Counted from the stretch's first letter, positions 18,526-27,371 are shown. The stretch: DNA of 64,000 bases from Paraburkholderia phytofirmans OLGA172 (GCF_001634365.1 NZ_CP014578.1:2728001-2792000); one strand, 5' to 3'. A program made the numbers and translations. The notes: generated by a model from the letters alone, not told the origin.

Positions 18526-20277
18526 ATGGGCACCACAACGACGGAGAACTGGGACCGCGAGGTCGACGTCATCATCATGGGTGCTGGCGCCGCTGGCATG
18601 ACGGCGGCGATCGTGTCGAACAACGAGGGGCTTGTACCGCTCGTTCTCGAGAAGACAGATCAGGTCGGCGGAACGTCTGCGTGGTCGGTGGGAATGATGT
18701 GGTTCGTCGACAGTGCACCAATGCAGGCCGCTGGCTTCAAAGATTCATTCGATAGAGCACGGAAATACTTTGCCAGCACTGTCGGTTCGAGTGTCGACCG
18801 CTCATTGCAGGAAGCCTACATCCGCGAAGGTCGAGCCGCCCTCGACTATATGCTGAGCAACTCTGCACTGGAGGTCGTGGCACTCGACTACCCGGACTAC
18901 CACCCCGAGCTGGAGGGAGGCATGTTCGGTCGCGCTCACGCCCCGCTGGAATTCGACGCTCGCAAGCTAGGTGAGAATTTCAAGAACTTGCGTGCCCCGC
19001 TACCGGCGTTTGCACCGTTCGGCGGGATGATGCTTGACCTCGTTGATTTACTCCACTTCCTGTCCGTCACGAAGTCGGTCCGGTCGTTCTTCCACGTGCT
19101 AAAGCGCTTTTTGCGCTATGGCGTCGATCGGCTGAACTATCATCGTGGCACCCGACTCGTAGGCGGAAATGCGCTCATTGCCCGGTTGTACAAGACCATA
19201 CTGGATCGTCAAATCGAAATCTGGCTGAAGACGTCCGCCACCCGACTGATCACCGAGGACGGTGCTGTCATCGGTGCCGAAGTGGTTCGGGATGGACGCA
19301 CACTTCGAATCCGCGCCCGCCAGGGCGTGGTCATTGCGACAGGGGGCTATCCGGGCAACCAGGAAATGCGCAAGGAACACTCACGCCAGCCCACAGTCGA
19401 GTTGGGACTCGGACTGCCCAGCAATGTTGGCGAGGGAATTCGTCTAGGCCAATCGGCCGGGGGACGGCTTGACCACAACTCCGAGGACACTGGTTACTAC
19501 GTGCCGATGTCCGTGCTTTCGAACGAGGCGGGCGAAAAGACGCTCTGGGGGCACTTCATGCTTGACCGTCCCAAGCCTGGGTTCATTGCAGTGGGCAAGG
19601 ACGGGAACCGCTTCACCAACGAGGCAGCGTCGTACCACGCTTTCACCCTCGGGATGTTCGATGCTGGCGCCATCCCCGCATATCTTATTGCCGATGCGGC
19701 GACCGTAAAAAAGTACGGCATTGGCGTCATTCTTCCCGGCGCGATGTCGCTGCGGCGCTATGAGAAGGCGGGATACCTCTTTAGTGGCACCGCGCTCGCC
19801 GAACTTGCCGGCAAGATCGGCGTTGACCGCAACGGGCTGGAACGCAGCGTCGCGCGCAACAACCACTTTGCAGTCACCGGCGTGGACGCAGAGTTCGGGA
19901 AGGGATCGTCCGCCTACAACATTTACAAGGGCGACGCGTCACACTCACCCAACCCATGCCTTGGGCCCATTGAGCGGGGACCCTTTTACGCTGTCAAGCT
20001 GATGCCGGGCGACTTCGGTACAAGCCGTGGTCTCGTCACCGGAAGTCACGGCGAAGTTCTTGATCACGATAACCGTCCAATTCCCGGACTTTACGCTTGC
20101 GGCAACGATATGAACTCGCCTGTGGGCGGACGCTACATTGGTGCCGGCATTACACTCGGACCCGCGTTGACGTTCGGATATCTGGCCGCCATGTCCATCG
20201 CCGGAAGTGGGCGGGCGTCGGTCGGCAGTAAAGCAAACGCCCCTTCCTCTTCCACCTCTAAAGTTCATGTTGCTTAA
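18526..20277 (+). CDS. FAD-dependent oxidoreductase, KstD/fumarate-reductase flavoprotein family
   Basis: 583 residues. The N-terminal FAD-binding motif is VDVIIMGAGAAGMTAAIVSN followed by EKTDQVGGTSAWS; the C-terminus has GLYACGNDMNSPVGGRYIGA then GITLGP, typical of 3-ketosteroid dehydrogenase and related flavoproteins that dehydrogenate or reduce a C-C bond next to a carbonyl. The start at 18526 was preferred to 18439 because the nucleotide-binding beta strand begins nearby and an AGGA precedes it. It is transcribed from promoter B, divergently from the decarboxylase-like gene. The substrate is unknown; a cyclic ketone or cyclohexadienone would suit. Confidence 0.85.
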   Translation: MGTTTTENWDREVDVIIMGAGAAGMTAAIVSNNEGLVPLVLEKTDQVGGTSAWSVGMMWFVDSAPMQAAGFKDSFDRARKYFASTVGSSVDRSLQEAYIREGRAALDYMLSNSALEVVALDYPDYHPELEGGMFGRAHAPLEFDARKLGENFKNLRAPLPAFAPFGGMMLDLVDLLHFLSVTKSVRSFFHVLKRFLRYGVDRLNYHRGTRLVGGNALIARLYKTILDRQIEIWLKTSATRLITEDGAVIGAEVVRDGRTLRIRARQGVVIATGGYPGNQEMRKEHSRQPTVELGLGLPSNVGEGIRLGQSAGGRLDHNSEDTGYYVPMSVLSNEAGEKTLWGHFMLDRPKPGFIAVGKDGNRFTNEAASYHAFTLGMFDAGAIPAYLIADAATVKKYGIGVILPGAMSLRRYEKAGYLFSGTALAELAGKIGVDRNGLERSVARNNHFAVTGVDAEFGKGSSAYNIYKGDASHSPNPCLGPIERGPFYAVKLMPGDFGTSRGLVTGSHGEVLDHDNRPIPGLYACGNDMNSPVGGRYIGAGITLGPALTFGYLAAMSIAGSGRASVGSKANAPSSSTSKVHVA

Positions 20278-20378
20278 TCGCCATATGCTCGTCAGTCGTA
20301 TCCTCGATGGAGGTCGGAGTCGTACCCGAGAAGATCCAGCAGCAGTGTCAGTTGTATAGCCGAAAGGAGGAGACTGTC

Positions 20379-20561
20379 ATGAATCGACTTGTTTGGGTTC
20401 TAGGTGTGCTTGCTGCTGTAGGTTTGGCAGCTTTGGTGTTCGTATGGAGTGAGCCAGAACCGTCGAACGAGCAGTCAACAGAGATTGCCTGCGCCTATTA
20501 CGGTGCGAGTTGCGTGCCGCCAGCGATTTTTTCCAGGGCATATTTCCGTCTTTTTCCATGA
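20379..20561 (+). CDS. Small single-pass membrane protein, unknown
   Basis: 60-residue ORF with a strong Shine-Dalgarno (AAAGGAGGAGA) about six bases before the ATG, which is the main support. Residues 4-23 (LVWVLGVLAAVGLAALVFVW) are one hydrophobic helix, followed by a short polar tail with two cysteines (IACAYYGASC). It follows the flavoprotein by about 100 bases on the same strand. No family was recognised. The C-terminal end may not be native, because IS debris begins about 200 bases on. Confidence 0.5.
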   Translation: MNRLVWVLGVLAAVGLAALVFVWSEPEPSNEQSTEIACAYYGASCVPPAIFSRAYFRLFP

Positions 20562-20810
20562 GATCTTAGGCCCCGCTCCAGCTCCCCAACGGGCGGGCAC
20601 TATTGACTTAGTGGCGCAGCCCCTCGAACTCCCTCGGGAGCGTTAAGAACGCTTGGGGTATGTCGGATTTGAATTCAAAACCGCCGCACGTGCAAACGGC
20701 AGCGGATGACACGGTCCCTCAGCGAGTTCATCTGCTCGACCAATCGCGATTTGCCTTCGTCATGCAGGTCTGACCTTGCCCCCGTTCCGCGAATCCCATA
20801 ACCGAGGGAA

Positions 20811-21701
20811 TTATGCGGCTCGTCCCTGCTGAGCCGCGAACCAGTTTTTCTCGAATGTCATGGGACTGACGTAGTCGAGTGTCGAGTGCAACCGGCGTGC
20901 ATTGTAAAAGCTCAGCCAGTCAATCACCTCATCCATTGCAGCACGCCGCGTGGTGAAGTGTCGTCCATGCATACGAGCTACCTTCAGCGAACCCCACAGG
21001 CTTTCCGTCGGCGCGTTGTCCCAGCAATCGCCGCGTCGGCTCATCGACGAGCGCATGCCGTAGGCCTTCAGCGTGTCCTGGAACAGGCCGCCGCAATACT
21101 GGCTGCCCCGGTCGCTATGCACGATTACACCAGCCTCGGGGCGACGCCGGAACCACGCCATGCGTAGCGCGTCTGTGACCAACTCCGCTTTCATGTGCGG
21201 CTGCATCGACCAGCCCACCACCTGCCGGCTGAACATGTCGATGATGACCGCGAGGTACACCCAGCCTTCGGCTGTCGCCAGATAGGTAATATCGCTCGTC
21301 CAGACCTGATTCGGCGCCGACGCCGTGAAGTCGCGCCCCAGTAGATTCGGTGCAACCGGCAGGTTGTGATTCGAGTTCGTCGTCGCGATGTACTTGCGCT
21401 TGTGCCGTGCACGAATGCCATGCTGCGCCATCAGCTTGCGAACCCGCTCCTTGCCCACGCGCACGCCGCGCGCGAGCAGTTCCTTCCACATGCGCGGCCA
21501 GCCGTATTCGCCCTTGACCTGCGCGTGAATCGCCTTGATGTGCGCGAGCAGGGCATCGTTGCTCATGTAGCCTCTTTGCGGCTTGTCCTTGGCGCTGCGT
21601 TGCTGGCGCTGATGATATCCGCTGGGGCTGACTTCGAGCGCTTCACACAGTACTGAAACTGGCCAGTGGTGTCGATTCCGGTCAATGAACGCGCACTTCA
21701 C
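20811..21701 (-). CDS. IS3-family transposase OrfB (catalytic DDE part)
   Basis: 296 residues with the HTH_21 region (YGWPRMWKELLARGVRVGKE), the integrase core VWTSDITYL (first Asp), VIHSDRGSQYCG (second Asp) and WDNAPTESLWGSLK (Glu). It is normally made as a fusion with OrfA by -1 frameshifting on an A-rich site. Here OrfA lies on the far side of an IS110 insertion, so the fusion cannot form and the element is probably immobile by itself. Confidence 0.9.
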   Translation of the reverse strand: MKCAFIDRNRHHWPVSVLCEALEVSPSGYHQRQQRSAKDKPQRGYMSNDALLAHIKAIHAQVKGEYGWPRMWKELLARGVRVGKERVRKLMAQHGIRARHKRKYIATTNSNHNLPVAPNLLGRDFTASAPNQVWTSDITYLATAEGWVYLAVIIDMFSRQVVGWSMQPHMKAELVTDALRMAWFRRRPEAGVIVHSDRGSQYCGGLFQDTLKAYGMRSSMSRRGDCWDNAPTESLWGSLKVARMHGRHFTTRRAAMDEVIDWLSFYNARRLHSTLDYVSPMTFEKNWFAAQQGRAA

Positions 21702-21749
21702 ATCGACTCCTTCGCGAAGTACGCTGCGGCTTTCCTAAGAAACACACCT

Positions 21750-23105
21750 TCACGCTGGCGAGTCCTGAGGTTGCAGTGAATACCCAAATTGCGCCGCGCG
21801 GCGATGAAGCTGTTTGATGACGCGGTCCCTGTACTGCTGCTCGTAATGATCCGCACCCGGGTCGCGATAGTCCATGCCATAGCGCATCGCGTTATAAAAC
21901 AGGACAGCGATCTTGCGCGCCGTCGCGGTCACGGCCTTGGCGTTGCCGATGCGCCCGGCGAGGCGCCGGTAGAATGCACCAAGCGCGGTATTGCTTCTTC
22001 CAACGGTCACCGCCGCAAGCCTCAGGGCGACTGTGATGCGACTGCTTGTTTTGCGCGTGTGCGATGACAGCACCTTGCCACCGCTGATCTTGCAGCCGGG
22101 CGAAAGCGTGAGCCATGAAGTGAAATGTTTGGCGGTTGGCCATCGGCTCAAGTCCGTTCCACATTCGCCAATCAGGCGCAGTGCAAGGAATGGGCCGATG
22201 CCGTGAATTTGCGTCAGGTCGGTCCCCGCCAGTTGGTACATGGCCGTGCGCACATCAAAGTTGGGATCGCTGGGCAGCTTGCTGCGATGCTTCGCCTTCG
22301 GCAACGGCGCATCCGGAATCGGGTGAGCGATATTGAGAATCGCGACAGCGCGTTCGATCTCAACATCGCACTCGTCGATACACCGCTGGTAAAAGTCATA
22401 CAGCGCAAGCGCCTGCTTCAAGGCGAATACGTGCTCGGGCTGGTAGTTGCCCACCAGTGCACTACGAATGGTCTCAAGGCTTTCCTTGCAGCGGACGTCG
22501 CGCATCGCCGCCAGCCGGTCTGGATCGCGTTCGCCGGCGACGATCGCGCGGACGATCCGCATTCCAGTGACGCCCGTGATATCCGTGATCACGTGGTGCA
22601 ACTGGATATTCATGAAGGTCAGCGCTTTCTGCATGTGCTGGATATGCGCGGCGGCATAGTCAGTATGCCTTTCGCGGCAACGCAGGTATGCGCGTAATTC
22701 CGCGATGTCGCGCCCAGGCCGGAAACTTGCCCGTAGTAGCCCACACGCGTGCAGTCGCTGCAGCCATTGTGCGTCGTTGACATCACTCTTTCTTCCAGGG
22801 ACTGCGCGCGCCTCGCGTGCATTGGCAAGAACGACTTCAAGGCCCCGGGACTCCAGCACCTCGTAGGCGGCGACCCAGTACACGCCGGTCGATTCCATCA
22901 CAACCGTCTTTGTGCCGGTCGCGACGAGCCAGTCCGCCATGCGTTGCAAATCGCTCGTAAATGCCTGGAATGTCTGCACCGGCTCGTCGCACAGATCTGG
23001 ACTCACGGCGACAACATGGAACCGTGAACCGATATCAATACCGGCTGCAAACGGATGAATGATCGGCAACCCTGAGGGCTTGGATCGTGTTCGGTCTTTT
23101 GGCAT
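21750..23105 (-). CDS. IS110-family transposase (DEDD recombinase)
   Basis: 451 residues, apparently intact. The N-terminal RuvC-like DEDD domain shows AGIDIGSRFHVVAV, VVMESTGVYW and GRKSDVNDAQWLQRL (the D, E, D, D acidic residues). The C-terminal Transposase_20 domain shows IHGIGPFLALRLIGECG and SWLTLSPGCKISGGKVLSS with the conserved serine region. The ATG at 23105 has AGGAGG six bases upstream and is preferred to the GTG one codon earlier. Confidence 0.92.
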   Translation of the reverse strand: MPKDRTRSKPSGLPIIHPFAAGIDIGSRFHVVAVSPDLCDEPVQTFQAFTSDLQRMADWLVATGTKTVVMESTGVYWVAAYEVLESRGLEVVLANAREARAVPGRKSDVNDAQWLQRLHACGLLRASFRPGRDIAELRAYLRCRERHTDYAAAHIQHMQKALTFMNIQLHHVITDITGVTGMRIVRAIVAGERDPDRLAAMRDVRCKESLETIRSALVGNYQPEHVFALKQALALYDFYQRCIDECDVEIERAVAILNIAHPIPDAPLPKAKHRSKLPSDPNFDVRTAMYQLAGTDLTQIHGIGPFLALRLIGECGTDLSRWPTAKHFTSWLTLSPGCKISGGKVLSSHTRKTSSRITVALRLAAVTVGRSNTALGAFYRRLAGRIGNAKAVTATARKIAVLFYNAMRYGMDYRDPGADHYEQQYRDRVIKQLHRRAAQFGYSLQPQDSPA

Positions 23106-23336
23106 CACCCACCTCCTGGATAATCAGGCGCAGGACGGGGACTCGGAATAGATCAATTTCCTAAACGGGGTCGCCCGAAGACGCCGCCACAGATGAGTCC
23201 GCAGCTTCCCCTGGGCCAGGTTTTTTGACGGGGTTCATACCTCCAAGAAGCTTACGGCCACTGTCTCTGCGTGCATCGAGTGTACTCCCCGGGAGTTTCT
23301 ACTCATGAGGGGCGCGCGCAAGCGCGTAGGGCGGTT
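23106..23336 (-). ncRNA. Candidate IS110 bridge RNA region
   Basis: About 230 bases between the inferred IS110 end and the transposase start contain no plausible gene. IS110-group elements encode a structured bridge RNA in the long end upstream of the transposase that specifies target and donor DNA. The location and length fit, but the folded loops have not been modelled here. Confidence 0.4.
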
Positions 23337-23597
23337 TTTTAAAATATCCCGCTCCATCTTCAGGCGAGCCACTTCCGCACGCAGCCGCGCCAGTTCCATC
23401 TGTTCTGGGCTCACAGGCTTCGTGCCAGCGCCCGCCAGCCTGCCTTCCCGCTCAGCCTTTATCCAGTTGTACAGCGTCTGTTCAACAACACCCAGTGTCG
23501 CCGCCACGGCCGCCATGCTTTGTCCGGCCTTGACCAGTCGCACGGCTTCCAGCTTGAATTCGAGCGTGTACTGTGCCCGCTTTGCCTTGCCTGTCAT
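23337..23597 (-). pseudogene. IS3-family OrfA, 3' end displaced by IS110 insertion
   Basis: 87 residues of an IS3 OrfA remain: a helix-turn-helix (YTLEFKLEAVRLVKAGQSMA, then AVAATLGVVEQTLYNWIK) and a leucine-zipper-like stretch (ELARLRAEVARLKMERDILK). AAGGAGA precedes the ATG. After MERDILK the frame runs into IS110 sequence; the missing end (AAAYFAKES) is found at about 21700-21733. Confidence 0.87.
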
Positions 23598-23660
23598 CGT
23601 TCTTCTCCTTGCTTGAGTTTACCTGCTCAGCAAGGGATTCGTTTTTCGGGGGCAAGCTCA

Positions 23661-24200
23661 GTCTGACAAAACGGGTGGCCGCGGCTTTCGGGCAACGCGC
23701 CGAAGTAATCCTGATCGAGATCGCTGTCTTCCTGCGGCGGTTCCGACGATCATCCGCGCCGCTACCCCAAACTTCTTAACGCCCCCCGTTGCGACTGCAA
23801 AAGCGTCCCTTCACTGCAACGCGACATTTTTGCCGTGTCTGAGCCTTGGAAACTGCCCGACTGCTGCCTACTGACCAACTATGCTCCGCCGTGCGGCACC
23901 GAGGTGTCCGGCGGATTACCGTTCCATGCGGCGCCCGCCTGGGAAACGACGTTTGTTGCCTGGCGCTCGAAGTATCGACTCCTTGCCGGGCCGCAGCCGC
24001 CCGCGGATCAACGCGCTCAGACCGCTGGCGGGTCAGATCCACAAGCAGATTTGGCCGGCCAGGCTGGAGCAGGACGTTCACTGGCGTCGAGGACGCAGAG
24101 AGACGAAATAGCCGCCCGATGCAAACCGTCGTCCCATGCACGTTATGGACGATCTCATGCAACACGGTTGCTCTTCCGAGTTACCGTACAACCAGCCGAC
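23661..24200. other. 540-bp stretch with no recognised gene
   Basis: Lies between the right IS3 end and the cupin gene. Several short open frames exist on both strands, but none shows a recognisable family, a good ribosome-binding site or conserved composition. Probably eroded sequence left by the IS insertion. Confidence 0.5.
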
Positions 24201-25244
24201 TCATCTGCCAGCACCAGAATGCGGACTGTATTCGCCCGTTTCCATCAACTGTGATATCGCGATTGCCTTCGGTGTCCACCGGAGCGTTGCGCGCGTTTCC
24301 AGTAGCCATGCCTGATAGGTCTCCCGACCGTTTTCGGAGGGCCCGTGATGAATGGCGCCCTTTGGCACACATGTCAATGTTCCAGGCTCCGTGCATCCGC
24401 CCCAGGCGCCAGGGCCTCGTACATAGCAGATCACCTCATCAAAGTCCGCATTGATGTGAATCGGCGCACGGCCCGAAATGCGTGAACTGAGGTTGAACAT
24501 CAGAACATCACCCGTACCGGATGACAGGAATGGGCTTGGAGGTCCGCCTTCCGGCAAATAGGTAAGAACCTGGATTTTGGTCAGGTTTAACTTCCAGACC
24601 GGAACGGACTCCGACAACTGCACGCCGAGAGAGAGCGGATCGTGCGGCATGGTGAACACCGTGTTCTCTCCATCGGCGCTCTTCAGCACCAGTCTCGTCG
24701 GGCCGCCCACGGGAATGTCGGGAGCCACTTTGGCGTAGGTGAGATCCCGCGCCAGGTTGAGCATCCCGGTAGGCGCCGGTGGCGAAAACTTCACCGCCGA
24801 CGGGCTCTCGACAATGACGCTCCGCATTGCATCTCCGGTCGGATGATACCGGTACGCTACGGCTTTAGGAATGCAGACGAAGTCGCCCTCCTCTGCCGTG
24901 AGAGATCCAACATCCGTTTCGAATTTGACGTTACCCGACTGAATGAAATGGATCTCGTCCGCTTCGACATTTCGAACCACAAAAGGCATGGGCTTGCGCC
25001 GGCCGGACACAAGCAACCTGACGCCTGACCGGGATGTGGCCACGGCCGTCGGGAGGGCTTCCGCATCGTCCCAGTCGTCGGGCGTCAATCGGTCAAGGAC
25101 TAGTCGTCGCGGGGAGTGCGGGCCTTGCACTGAAACATAGTCTGGTGCATAAGTTGACCGCGTAACGACAGAGTGTGCACCCATGAAGCCATCGCGGGTC
25201 CACAGTTGTACAGGTGGCGCTTCACCATTCGTCTTATCATGCAT
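24201..25244 (-). CDS. Homogentisate 1,2-dioxygenase-like cupin protein
   Basis: 347 residues. The middle has the cupin stretch VEADEIHFIQSGNVKFETDV followed by GSLTAEEGDFVCIPKAVAYRY as in HmgA. The C-terminal cupin has HINADFDEVICYVRGPG and PKGAIHHGPSE, matching the region that holds the Fe ligands His, Glu and His (HGP) of homogentisate dioxygenase. The spacing of the first His to the acidic residue differs by one from what I recall for HmgA. It is shorter than true HmgA (about 430), so a related dihydroxyphenyl ring-cleavage enzyme is more likely than homogentisate dioxygenase itself. It is the last gene of the minus-strand array. Confidence 0.72.
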   Translation of the reverse strand: MHDKTNGEAPPVQLWTRDGFMGAHSVVTRSTYAPDYVSVQGPHSPRRLVLDRLTPDDWDDAEALPTAVATSRSGVRLLVSGRRKPMPFVVRNVEADEIHFIQSGNVKFETDVGSLTAEEGDFVCIPKAVAYRYHPTGDAMRSVIVESPSAVKFSPPAPTGMLNLARDLTYAKVAPDIPVGGPTRLVLKSADGENTVFTMPHDPLSLGVQLSESVPVWKLNLTKIQVLTYLPEGGPPSPFLSSGTGDVLMFNLSSRISGRAPIHINADFDEVICYVRGPGAWGGCTEPGTLTCVPKGAIHHGPSENGRETYQAWLLETRATLRWTPKAIAISQLMETGEYSPHSGAGR

Positions 25245-25409
25245 ATGTCACTCTCCTTCGTTATCTAACCCTCACAACCGGCGCGCTCCATGAAGCGTCC
25301 GGCGCGTCGTCTCCGTCCTGGCACTGCTGTTCAACCTGTCACAGCACACTTTAGGTGACTCTGATTCGCTGAAGCAATCCCGCAAGCGCTGCGCGACTAC
25401 CCCTACGCC

Positions 25410-25517
25410 TCAGCGCACCGGCTTGCCAACCAGCGCCCAGTACTCATTCGCCATTGCCGCGGTGCGTCCGGGCAGCGCTGCGATGGCACGGGCCATGTTG
25501 AACATCTCCAGAATTTG
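25410..25517 (-). pseudogene. C-terminal remnant of a second BKACE (DUF849) gene
   Basis: Reading leftward, the frame gives ILEMFNMARAIAALPGRTA and then ANEYWALVGKPVR-stop, which parallels the last about 35 residues of the intact BKACE protein at 38173-39120 (NLEMFNMARDLAGLLGRKPA, ANEYRELVGKPARK). It is joined directly to the N-terminal remnant of a SnoaL-like gene, in a different frame. Confidence 0.85.
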
Positions 25518-25671
25518 TGCGTCCGATTAGAGGCTCGCTAATGGCGAAGACAAACACGCAGTCTTCCGTCGAGAAGCGTGCCAAGCGTTGCTCGTCCGTC
25601 GAATCAACGGCTTCGTACACTTCGAATGCTGCCCTGTTCGCCTCATTGGACATGTGGAATCGCCTCGTCAA
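25518..25671 (-). pseudogene. N-terminal remnant of a second SnoaL-like gene
   Basis: The translation AFEVYEAVDSTDEQRLARFS, then TEDCVFVFAISEPLIGR, matches the start of the intact SnoaL-like protein at 37634-37999 (AVYEAVDSMDETRLASFLTE...SEPVIGR). Similarity ends at about 25518, where the BKACE remnant begins. Its start overlaps the 3' end of the MFS gene. Confidence 0.85.
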
Positions 25672-27010
25672 TGGCGATTGCGTACAACGTTATAACGTGT
25701 GGCGATACAAGCTGCTTGACTAGCAAAGCGACGCACGAAAGGGCTCCGGCAACAGCGATCGTCGCGAAGACACCTACCAACGTAAAATGCCAGCGGACGA
25801 GTTCGGCTACGAGAAACGAGCCGGCAATGCCACCGAAACACGCCATGCCAGTCATCCACGCGACACCGGTGCCACGCCCTTCAGTCGGATAAAAGGCGGC
25901 CGCAAGCGCATTCATTGAGGATTGTGCGGTATTCGTCAACACACCGCAAACAACGACAGCTGGCACGAGCAGGCCTACGTGTGCGACCGTCTCTCCGATA
26001 CAGAAGAGGCTGATCGCAGCGAGCGCATAACACACCGCTATTACGAGATTTGCATTGAAGCGATCCATCAGCGCGCCGCACAGCACCGCGCCCACACCAC
26101 CCAGTGGGAACAGGGCAGAGATGAGCGTCGCGCTTTTCTGGCCCAGGCCCGCATCTTTCAGCAGAATTGGCATCCAGTTCATCAAGGCGTAGATAATCAG
26201 AAGGCCCATGAAAGCGGCGAGCCATAGCATCAATGAACCGACAATGTATGAACGCGACAGCACAAGGCCGAGCCCATTATCACCCGTTCCGGGCGCGCTC
26301 TCAGTCAGTACGAAGCGCCGCGCATTGTCTGCCTCATCGGAGATGCGCGCGAGAATTGCGCGAATGCGCGCTATCGGCTTGCCATTTGCAATCATGAAGC
26401 GCACTGATTCTGGCATCCTGAGCAACAGCACAACAGTGTGAACTAACGGTGTGATCCCGCCCAGCAGCAGGACACTTCGCCAGCCAGCATGTGGAATCAA
26501 CCATGCCGCAAGCAGTCCGCCCAAAGCCGCACCGAGTGGGAATCCACAGCACATCAGCGTAGTCACCGTTGCGCGGCGCCTCGTCGGGCAAAACTCGTCC
26601 ATCATTGTTACCGCGCCTGGCATCGCTGCGCCAAGGCCAATGCCCGTCATCAAGCGCAACACAGTCAGTTGACCGATGCTCATGGAAAACGCGGACACGA
26701 CACAGGCAACACCGAAGAGGAACACGCTGCCGACCATCAGGGATCGTCGTCCAACACGGTCGGACAAAGGGCCGGATACCAGCGCACCGAATGCCAGACC
26801 GAACAGCGCGGCACTCAGGACCGGTGCGAGGTCGGGCTTTGCGAGATGCCACTCAGTCAGTAGCGACGGCGCGATGAAACCGATTGCCGCAGTGTCGAAA
26901 CCATCCAGCATGACAATCACAAAGCACATGAAAAAAATGAGTCGTTGAAAGCGGCCGAACTGGTGTTCGTCGATGAACTTCTGGGCGTCGACGACCAAAT
27001 CAAGTTTCAT
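25643..27010 (-). CDS. MFS transporter, aromatic acid:H+ symporter (AAHS) type
   Basis: 455 residues with 12 predicted membrane helices. The first helix carries VIVMLDGFDTAAIGFIAPSL, the DGxD motif of PcaK/BenK-like aromatic acid importers. The loop 2-3 motif is GPLSDRVGRR, and RRRATVTTLM follows helix 5. A central loop follows MPESVRFMI. The start at 27010 has AGGAGA six bases upstream; longer frames run back into the decayed decarboxylase-like copy. The extreme C-terminus overlaps the SnoaL-like remnant and may be altered. It probably imports the aromatic substrate of the surrounding cluster. Confidence 0.87.
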   Translation of the reverse strand: MKLDLVVDAQKFIDEHQFGRFQRLIFFMCFVIVMLDGFDTAAIGFIAPSLLTEWHLAKPDLAPVLSAALFGLAFGALVSGPLSDRVGRRSLMVGSVFLFGVACVVSAFSMSIGQLTVLRLMTGIGLGAAMPGAVTMMDEFCPTRRRATVTTLMCCGFPLGAALGGLLAAWLIPHAGWRSVLLLGGITPLVHTVVLLLRMPESVRFMIANGKPIARIRAILARISDEADNARRFVLTESAPGTGDNGLGLVLSRSYIVGSLMLWLAAFMGLLIIYALMNWMPILLKDAGLGQKSATLISALFPLGGVGAVLCGALMDRFNANLVIAVCYALAAISLFCIGETVAHVGLLVPAVVVCGVLTNTAQSSMNALAAAFYPTEGRGTGVAWMTGMACFGGIAGSFLVAELVRWHFTLVGVFATIAVAGALSCVALLVKQLVSPHVITLYAIAIDEAIPHVQ

Positions 27011-27071
27011 CGTTTGTCTCCTGTTATTTATGAGCCGATCAGTTATCGCGGCAAGTCCCTGCGTCTTGCCG

Positions 27072-27371
27072 TCAAATCGCAAAGCTTTCGACGCTCGCCG
27101 GACGGAATAGCTCACGCAGTTCAAGCCGGCGACTTGACAGTCCCTTGGCGAAATGACGGGCGAGAAAACGGTCAATAGCATGCTCATTAGCCGAAAAACC
27201 GTATGACCAGAAGTCCGTACCCATCAGTTTGCGAGCAGCACGTAGTTGGTCCTCGACGAACGACAGGGTAATTTTGGTGGCGGCCGTATCGCTCACGTTT
27301 GCTGTTAGCTGATATTCCGGCACCCCGATGGGTTTGCCCTTCAGATCTTCCGGGCTGTTGATGCCCCTGGC
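27072..27371 (-). pseudogene. Decayed copy of the 4,5-dihydroxyphthalate decarboxylase-like gene
   Basis: High similarity to the intact gene at 17176-18168. The C-terminal 70 residues (SDTAATKITLSFVEDQ...SVESFAI-stop) are preserved. Upstream, GINSPEDLKGKPIG and VPEYQLTANV join directly to SDTAATK, so about 140 codons are missing in frame. The 5' third is absent, replaced at about 27372 by transposase-like sequence. It sits 62 bases upstream of the MFS start. Confidence 0.9.

Larger units (their letters stand above)
21734..23336 (-). mobile_element. IS110-family element inserted in IS3 orfA
   Basis: The boundaries are inferred from where IS3 orfA stops (MERDILK, A-tract near 23336-23341) and resumes (AAAYFAKES, near 21733), so they are accurate to a few bases. 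It holds one transposase gene, about 15 bases after its stop, and about 230 non-coding bases upstream of its start. In IS110 elements with a long upstream end this segment is where a bridge RNA is expected. Confidence 0.8.
20771..23660 (-). mobile_element. IS3-family element interrupted by an IS110-family element
   Basis: The ends are TGACCTTGCCCCCG (20771-20784) and its imperfect inverted copy CGGGGGCAAGCTCA (23647-23660), giving the canonical TG...CA termini. The triplet GTC flanks both sides (20768-20770 and 23661-23663), as a 3-bp target duplication. Without the roughly 1.6-kb IS110 insertion the element would be about 1.29 kb, typical for IS3. It contains orfB intact and orfA split near its 3' end. 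The IS110 insertion should block production of the OrfAB transposase by frameshifting. Confidence 0.9.

Noticed and set aside
20660..20773. 37-codon ORF ending at the left IS3 end
   Set aside because: Its stop is present with or without the IS3 insertion, and it has no family or good start signal, so it was not listed as a gene.
24201..25244. True homogentisate 1,2-dioxygenase (HmgA)
   Set aside because: Too short (347 residues), His-to-acid spacing differs, and no fumarylacetoacetate hydrolase gene is adjacent; kept as HmgA-like only.
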